A stretch of DNA of 64,000 bases from G965216695 sp965216695. Lineage in GTDB: Bacteria; Pseudomonadota; Gammaproteobacteria; Pseudomonadales; Azotimanducaceae. Position numbers and translations under genes: made by a program. The stretch is taken from contig OZ244212.1 of NCBI GenBank assembly GCA_965216695.1, positions 3,348,001 to 3,412,000 of the forward strand. Reading direction: 5' to 3'. The notes beneath the pieces were generated by a model that was not told where the DNA came from, did not search any database, and saw only the letters and a program-made list of their open reading frames with translations. This document shows positions 59,808-64,000 of the stretch, one piece after another. Each line of letters starts with the position of its first letter. Position 1 is the stretch's first letter.

Positions 59808-60590
59808 TTATTGTGGTTTGTAGGCAGGCTGAACAAATTTGTGACCGACGTCAACCAGGGCGACATCGGTGAGGAAATTGCGCCCGAGGATGATCTGGTG
59901 TTCGAGATGCGCCCGGTTCGCGAGCGTGAATTCGTACGTGTCCTCTACGTTGCCGAGCCGCAAACGCAGTTCCACCACGGGCCGACGCGTACCGTCTTTG
60001 TCGGATTGCTGGATCACGCGGACGTAGCGCACCACTTGCCGCTCCAGCGTTTCTTTCTTGCCTTCCAGATCCCATTCGAAGCGTACCCAGTCGTCGCCGT
60101 CGCGCTCAAACTCGACCAGATTTTCGGCGTGCACCGAACTGGAGTTGGCGCCGGTGTCGATGCGCGCTACGACGCTCAGTCCGGGCGGGTCGAGCCACAC
60201 ACGTTCCATTTCGCCAACCACCATCTTGTCGCCCGCCACCATCACGGTATGCGGTGGTTGGTCGTTGTTGCAGGCAGCGTCGGTTGCCTGGGCCGGCTCC
60301 GTGGCGCACAGGCGTTTCAAAGTACCGGGCAGTGCGCCCACCTGCTGTTCGAGGTCCGCAAGCGTGGTCTGCATTGCACCGGAGCGGTCAGCTTCCGCCT
60401 CCTGCAGGTCACCGACGAGCGCTCGCGTATCGCGGACGGTCTGGCTCAGGTGGTCTACTCGGTTGCTCAGACTGTCGATCGCGCTCTGCTGCCGCAGTGC
60501 CTGATCGGGGGATAGGCAACCGCCGAGCAGCAGCGTCAGCGCAGCGACCGGCTGGTAGCGGCCGCGGATGGGCAAGCTTTTCCGTCTCAT
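59808..60590 (-). CDS. lipoprotein retropepsin-like aspartic protease (RimB/DUF785 family)
   Basis: 260 residues. Signal peptide with lipobox PVAALTLLLGGCLSPD, then a heptad-like coiled coil (IDSLSNRVDHLSQTVRD and on), a Cys-rich linker, and the protease domain: ARIDTGANSSSVHAENLVEF with catalytic DTGA and LGRNFLTDVALVDVG. So this copy is envelope-anchored, unlike the soluble paralogue at 48421. First gene in the operon with the 7TM and ATP-grasp proteins; the trio is a conserved unit in gammaproteobacteria, thought to modify and clip a peptide or protein tail. Confidence 0.86.
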   Translation of the reverse strand: MRRKSLPIRGRYQPVAALTLLLGGCLSPDQALRQQSAIDSLSNRVDHLSQTVRDTRALVGDLQEAEADRSGAMQTTLADLEQQVGALPGTLKRLCATEPAQATDAACNNDQPPHTVMVAGDKMVVGEMERVWLDPPGLSVVARIDTGANSSSVHAENLVEFERDGDDWVRFEWDLEGKKETLERQVVRYVRVIQQSDKDGTRRPVVELRLRLGNVEDTYEFTLANRAHLEHQIILGRNFLTDVALVDVGHKFVQPAYKPQ

Positions 60591-60837
60591 GGAATCCTGT
60601 GTTCAGGTGTCGAGTGTTCTACAGTCCCGTTCTCTGTCGCCGGTGCCGGGTGGCGTGTCCCGTCTGGCCCGGCATTCCGGTTGGATTCGCGTTGTTGTTT
60701 CTTTTTATTTGCTTGTTTTTGCTTGTGTGCGCTTGCCGCGTCTTGTCGCGCGGATGAGCACGCCTGTGCGTCGAATCCCGGCTCGCGGCGCGGCGAACCG
60801 ATAGAGAGCCGCGTAGTCTACTGGCGCGCTCCACGCG

Positions 60838-60865
60838 TTGATACTGTATATTTATACACTATATG
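60838..60865 (+). promoter_or_regulatory. predicted sigma-70 promoter of the radical SAM gene
   Basis: TTGATA (60838-60843), 16 bp, TATATG (60860-60865). The spacer is filled by the LexA-like box, so bound LexA would exclude RNA polymerase. The predicted start of transcription is near 60872. Confidence 0.5.
60842..60861. promoter_or_regulatory. LexA (SOS) box
   Basis: TACTGTATAT-TTATACACTA matches the optimal E. coli LexA site TACTGTATAT-ATATACAGTA at 18 of 20 positions, including the first CTGT; the second half-site has CAC instead of CAG. It lies between a -35 and -10 element and 25 bp ahead of the likely GTG start. This indicates DNA-damage control of the downstream gene. Confidence 0.8.
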
Positions 60866-60885
60866 TGGCTGACTGGAGCGAAAAT

Positions 60886-62046
60886 GTGGCGAAAAGTATG
60901 GCAAAAGACGTGGCGAAAGAGCCGGTGACTGATCAGCCGCGGAGCAGCCCGACTGGGTCAAGCGCAGCGATGGGGCGCACCAGGTCCATAAAAGGTCGCG
61001 GCGCCACGCTCAATATGCCGAGCAGGTACCTGACGCAGTGGTCCGAGCGCGATGCCGAAGTCAGTACTGAGGCGGAACCGGAGTTTGCGCCGGGCCCCGT
61101 GAATACCGAGTTGTACGCCGACCGTACCGTAACGCTGATCACGCGCAATCGCTCGCCGGACATTCCGTTCGACCGGTCGATCAACGCGTACAAGGGGTGC
61201 GAGCACGGCTGCGTGTATTGTTTCGCGCGCCCCACGCATGCGTATCTGGATCTGTCCCCCGGCATCGACTTCGAAACCCGCATCTTCTACAAAACGCGCG
61301 TGCGGGAACGGTTGGAGGCGGAGCTGGCCCGGCCGGGCTACCAGTGCGCGCCCATTGCGCTCGGCACCAATACCGACCCGTATCAGCCCGCGGAACGCCG
61401 GCTGCGGAACACGAGAACGGTTCTCGAGGTGTTGAACGAATGCCGACACCCGGTAACGATCGTTACCAAGAGCCAGCTCATTCTGGACGACCTGGATCTG
61501 CTCAGATTGCTTGCCGATCAGAACCTGGTGCGCGTGATGGTGAGCGTAACCACGCTCGACAACGGACTGAAGACACGACTGGAACCCCGCACCGCATCGC
61601 CGGCGGCACGCCTAAGGGTCCTGGCAACGCTCGCGGAGGCGGGCGTGCCGGTCGGCGCGATGGTCGCGCCGGTGATTCCATGCATCAACGACCACGAGCT
61701 GGAACGCATTGTCGCTGCCGTGGTCGATGCGGGTGCTGCGGATGCAGGCTACATTCTTTTGCGTCTGCCGTTGGAAGTGGCGGATCTGTTCCGCGACTGG
61801 CTTGCAGAACACTTTCCGGACCGCGCGGGCAAGGTGATGAACGTTATCCGGTCGATGCGTGGTGGCAAGGACTATCGGTCCGAGTGGGGGCGGCGCATGC
61901 GCGGAACGGGCCCCTATGCAGATCTGATTGCCGCCCGGTTCCGCACGGCGTGCAAGCGCAATGGCCTTGCGGCGCGATCGCTGCCCGATCTTGATACGTC
62001 ACGGTTTCGTCCGCGGCGTCACAGTCAGCCTGACCTTTTTGACTGA
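60886..62046 (+). CDS. PA0069-family radical SAM protein
   Basis: 386 residues from GTG 60886, with TGGAG eight bases upstream; ATG 60898 is an alternative, and the longer frame from 60838 would begin inside the LexA box. The radical SAM cluster is CEHGCVYCFARPTHAYL (CxxxCxxC). TLITRNRSPDIPFDRSINAY precedes it, and LGTNTDPYQPAERR follows, as in the PA0069 / spore-photoproduct-lyase-like clade. The C-terminus ends in a short QPDLFD tail. The reaction is unknown. From memory, the Pseudomonas aeruginosa orthologue belongs to the LexA regulon, in agreement with the SOS box here; a DNA-repair role is therefore likely. Confidence 0.88.
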   Translation: MAKSMAKDVAKEPVTDQPRSSPTGSSAAMGRTRSIKGRGATLNMPSRYLTQWSERDAEVSTEAEPEFAPGPVNTELYADRTVTLITRNRSPDIPFDRSINAYKGCEHGCVYCFARPTHAYLDLSPGIDFETRIFYKTRVRERLEAELARPGYQCAPIALGTNTDPYQPAERRLRNTRTVLEVLNECRHPVTIVTKSQLILDDLDLLRLLADQNLVRVMVSVTTLDNGLKTRLEPRTASPAARLRVLATLAEAGVPVGAMVAPVIPCINDHELERIVAAVVDAGAADAGYILLRLPLEVADLFRDWLAEHFPDRAGKVMNVIRSMRGGKDYRSEWGRRMRGTGPYADLIAARFRTACKRNGLAARSLPDLDTSRFRPRRHSQPDLFD

Positions 62047-62124
62047 CACGCGACCGCGTACCCCGATGGACTCGGCCGTTGACCCTGATGCAGCATAGAG
62101 CACACACGCAACGTCAGAGCGAAC

Positions 62125-62469
62125 GTGAACGCCAACGGCAAACCGATGACAGAGTCTACTTCAGAACGCGCCGTGATAGCGGAGTACCCGTTTCACCATC
62201 GTCGCAAACGGTTCACCGTCGTCGTCACGGAAGATGGCGCGCTGGAGCTGTACTTGGATGGCTGCCTGCGCAAGCGCCGCGACCGCACCGACCGAGAGCC
62301 GCAGTACGTGTGGACGAACGTCGAGCTCGAATGGGAGGAGCATCACTATGTGGAGGTGCGGTACTGGGCGGGTCAACGGCGGCTCGCAATCACCGTGAAC
62401 GGCGAGACAGTGAAGGAGATCGAAGCGTTTGGTGAGGCCGCGCCGCAGGCCGGGCGTTGCGATGGTTGA
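62125..62469 (+). CDS. conserved hypothetical protein
   Basis: 114 residues. The core is beta-rich: RKRFTVVVTEDGALELYLDG, then PQYVWTNVELEWEEHHYVEV and RYWAGQRRLAITVNGETV. Several conserved-looking Trp and Glu residues suggest a small sandwich fold. No family recognised and no signal peptide. Methionine 8 (62146) is an alternative start. The last 8 bases overlap the start of the PhyH-like dioxygenase (ATGGTTGA), so the two are coupled. Confidence 0.65.
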   Translation: MNANGKPMTESTSERAVIAEYPFHHRRKRFTVVVTEDGALELYLDGCLRKRRDRTDREPQYVWTNVELEWEEHHYVEVRYWAGQRRLAITVNGETVKEIEAFGEAAPQAGRCDG

Positions 62470-63265
62470 GTTTACGGTTGGCGAGGGCCCGGGAAGCACC
62501 GGGAACCAGAGCGTACCCGGTTCCGCGCGCGAGGCGTTTGAACGCGACGGCTACATCGTGGTCCGCCAGCTATGTCCGCCATCGCAAGTACGCGCGATGC
62601 GCGAGGATGTGCTGCAAGCGCTCGACCCGTTGATTGGGCCGGCAGAACTGGAAGCTGATGTCGGATATCCGGGCGCGCCAGCGGGCGAGGACACGCCCGG
62701 CGGTAACACACCGCGCCGGCTGCTCGGAGCCTACGCCCGTAGCGACCATTTCCGCGCCTGGTACACGAGCCCGGTCGTTCGGGCCTGGCTTGGCGAAGTA
62801 ATGGACACGCACCAGCTGTGTTTTTCGCAGAATCATCACAATTGTGTGATGACCAAACACCCTGGGTTCAGCAGCGTCACACTCTGGCACCAGGACATAC
62901 GCTACTGGTCGTTCGACCGTCCCGAACTCGTGAGTGCCTGGCTGGCGCTGGGTGAGGAGAACACGCACAACGGCGCGCTCCGCGTAGTCCCGGGGTCGCA
63001 CCGCGTACGACTCGATCGCGGCCGTTTCGACCACGCGCTGTTTGTGCGGCCAGACCTTGAACAGAATCGCGAGTTGTTACGCTCGGCGATCGTTGTGGAT
63101 TTGGCGCCTGGCGACGTGTTGTTGTTTCACTGCCGCGCGATCCATGCGGCCGGACGCAACCGTTCGGAAGATGTGAAGTTGTCGGTGGTGGGAACGTACC
63201 ATGCGCTGGACAATCGGCCGATACCGGGCACCCGATCTGCCCAACTCCCCTCGATAGGGTTGTGA
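62462..63265 (+). CDS. phytanoyl-CoA dioxygenase (PhyH)-family Fe(II)/2-oxoglutarate oxygenase
   Basis: 267 residues from ATG 62462; the frame opens at GTG 62429 but the extension is arginine-rich and overlaps further. FERDGYIVVRQLCPPSQVRA is the typical N-terminus. The iron-binding triad is VTLWHQDIRYW (HxD) and LFHCRAIHAAGRNRSED with the distal His and the 2-oxoglutarate-binding Arg. LRVVPGSHRVRLDRG is the conserved turn. Oxygenases of this group hydroxylate small metabolites. Substrate unknown. Coupled to the preceding hypothetical gene. Confidence 0.85.
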   Translation: MVEFTVGEGPGSTGNQSVPGSAREAFERDGYIVVRQLCPPSQVRAMREDVLQALDPLIGPAELEADVGYPGAPAGEDTPGGNTPRRLLGAYARSDHFRAWYTSPVVRAWLGEVMDTHQLCFSQNHHNCVMTKHPGFSSVTLWHQDIRYWSFDRPELVSAWLALGEENTHNGALRVVPGSHRVRLDRGRFDHALFVRPDLEQNRELLRSAIVVDLAPGDVLLFHCRAIHAAGRNRSEDVKLSVVGTYHALDNRPIPGTRSAQLPSIGL

Positions 63266-63308
63266 CCCTCGCCGTGACCTTTCGTCCGGGCCACGCAGGA
63301 GAGCCGGC

Positions 63309-63908
63309 GTGAACGACTCAGAAAAGGGCTCAGAAAAAGGCTCTGGAAACGATGTAGAAAACGACTTCGCGAGTGCGATGGCCGATGTGCGTCCGCTCGC
63401 GGACAGTCACAGCCGGCGCACATCGCGGCGTCGTAAGCTCGATAACGTAACGGCACGCGCTCGTCGGGATGCTGCGGAAGGCGTCGATGAGACATCCGAG
63501 CAGGCGGACGGATTCCAGGAGTTGTCGTTAGCCGAAGTCGAGCAGGTAGCGCCCAACGCAGAACTCTGCTGGCACGAACCCGGGGTTCAACCGCAGGTAC
63601 TCGCCCGGCTGCGCAGCGCCGACTTCGATGTGCGCGGCGAATTGGATCTGCATGGAAAGACGGTTGCCGAGGCCCGCGATGCGCTCGCGAGCTTTTTGTC
63701 TTTTGCTCGGGAAAACGCGTACCGCTGCGTGCTCATCGCCCACGGCCGTGGCGAGCGAAGCGACACCCCGGCGCGATTGAAAAGTTACGTTGCGCACTGG
63801 TTACGGCAGCTGGACAGCGTCATCGCCTTCGTCAGCGCACAACCGCGGCACGGCGGAACCGGCGCTGTGTACGTGCTGCTACGGCGGCAGCGCGACGCGA
63901 AACGGTAA
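63309..63908 (+). CDS. Smr-domain protein (YdaL/MutS2-Smr type)
   Basis: 199 residues. A charged N-terminal extension is followed by the Smr domain with DVRGELDLHGKTVAEARDAL (LDLHG) and CVLIAHGRGERSD (HGRG, in place of the common HGKG). The last strand reads GAVYVLLRRQRDAK. Stand-alone Smr proteins are nucleases that nick structured DNA or act on ribosomes and mRNA. GTG 63309 is the start, with AGGAG nearby. Short intergenic distance to the dioxygenase suggests a single transcript. Confidence 0.87.
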   Translation: MNDSEKGSEKGSGNDVENDFASAMADVRPLADSHSRRTSRRRKLDNVTARARRDAAEGVDETSEQADGFQELSLAEVEQVAPNAELCWHEPGVQPQVLARLRSADFDVRGELDLHGKTVAEARDALASFLSFARENAYRCVLIAHGRGERSDTPARLKSYVAHWLRQLDSVIAFVSAQPRHGGTGAVYVLLRRQRDAKR

Positions 63909-63931
63909 CCCGGTAGTCGCCAGCGGCGGTG

Positions 63932-64000
63932 TCACAGGCGGCCCTTGTTCAGATCCAGATCCCCGCGTGAGACGTTCATCAGCAGCACGTCGGTCAAACC
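63932..64000 (-). CDS. C-terminal end of an unidentified protein (truncated by window edge)
   Basis: An open minus-strand frame runs from the right edge to a TGA at 63934-63932, ending LLMNVSRGDLDLNKGRL. Codon character fits the local genes. Only 22 residues are visible and I do not recognise the family. Confidence 0.4.
   Translation of the reverse strand, partial: GLTDVLLMNVSRGDLDLNKGRL

Overview
The window looks like the chromosome of a gammaproteobacterium, judged from the gene families (SelO, PA0069-type radical SAM protein, AbgT and AI-2E transporters, the retropepsin / 7TM transglutaminase-like / ATP-grasp operon) and a near-consensus gammaproteobacterial LexA box. By eye its composition changes sharply at a tRNA-Met gene (26462-26538, minus strand). 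Everything to the left is near 50% GC and everything to the right is clearly above 60%. A tyrosine integrase lies immediately beside the 3' end of the tRNA, so the left side is, at least in part, an integrated island. I found no second att copy in the window, so the island end is not fixed.

Left region (1-16.7 kb): a partial PhoD-like phosphatase, then a carboxylic-acid / acyl-CoA catabolic block. It holds two acyl-CoA dehydrogenases, a serine-type molybdopterin oxidoreductase, an AraC regulator, an enoyl-CoA hydratase, an FMN alpha-hydroxy-acid oxidase, an acyl-CoA synthetase, a three-protein biotin-dependent acyl-CoA carboxylase, a DUF2817 M14-like amidohydrolase and an MFS anion transporter. 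Together they could import an acid, activate it to a CoA thioester, then dehydrogenate, carboxylate and hydrate it.

Accessory core (16.8-26.5 kb): a small XRE regulator with C-box-like operators in a divergent promoter, a lipoprotein, and a frame-broken gene with family-A-polymerase-like motifs preceded by a near-perfect CRP site. Next is an IS3-family element (19489-23354) with a complete IS21-family element (20217-22831, 5-bp target duplication) inserted in its orfB. The IS3 copy truncates an HNH-nuclease-like gene. Divergent from that remnant is the most unusual locus here: a 115-nt leader that folds by direct complementarity into a nested multi-helix RNA, a 48-codon ORF whose Shine-Dalgarno lies inside that fold, and an overlapping compact reverse transcriptase of unclear class. 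The integrase and tRNA-Met follow.

Right region (26.9-64 kb): high-GC core genome in short operons. It includes a GST / kinase-like / HAD operon; a TetR regulator with two palindromic operators driving a carotenoid oxygenase; a two-finger PARP-type zinc-finger protein; a 4Fe-4S molybdopterin oxidoreductase with an SDR; SelO and a carboxylesterase; and an AI-2E / AbgT transporter pair. Further right are a PQQ dehydrogenase, a MAPEG pair, a TPR protein, a retropepsin plus AstE-like pair, BI-1/YccA, and a VOC / MoxR-ATPase / VWA operon. The end carries a hydrolase and acetyltransferase, the retropepsin-7TM-ATP-grasp operon, a probably SOS-controlled radical SAM protein, a PhyH dioxygenase, an Smr protein and a partial gene at the right edge.
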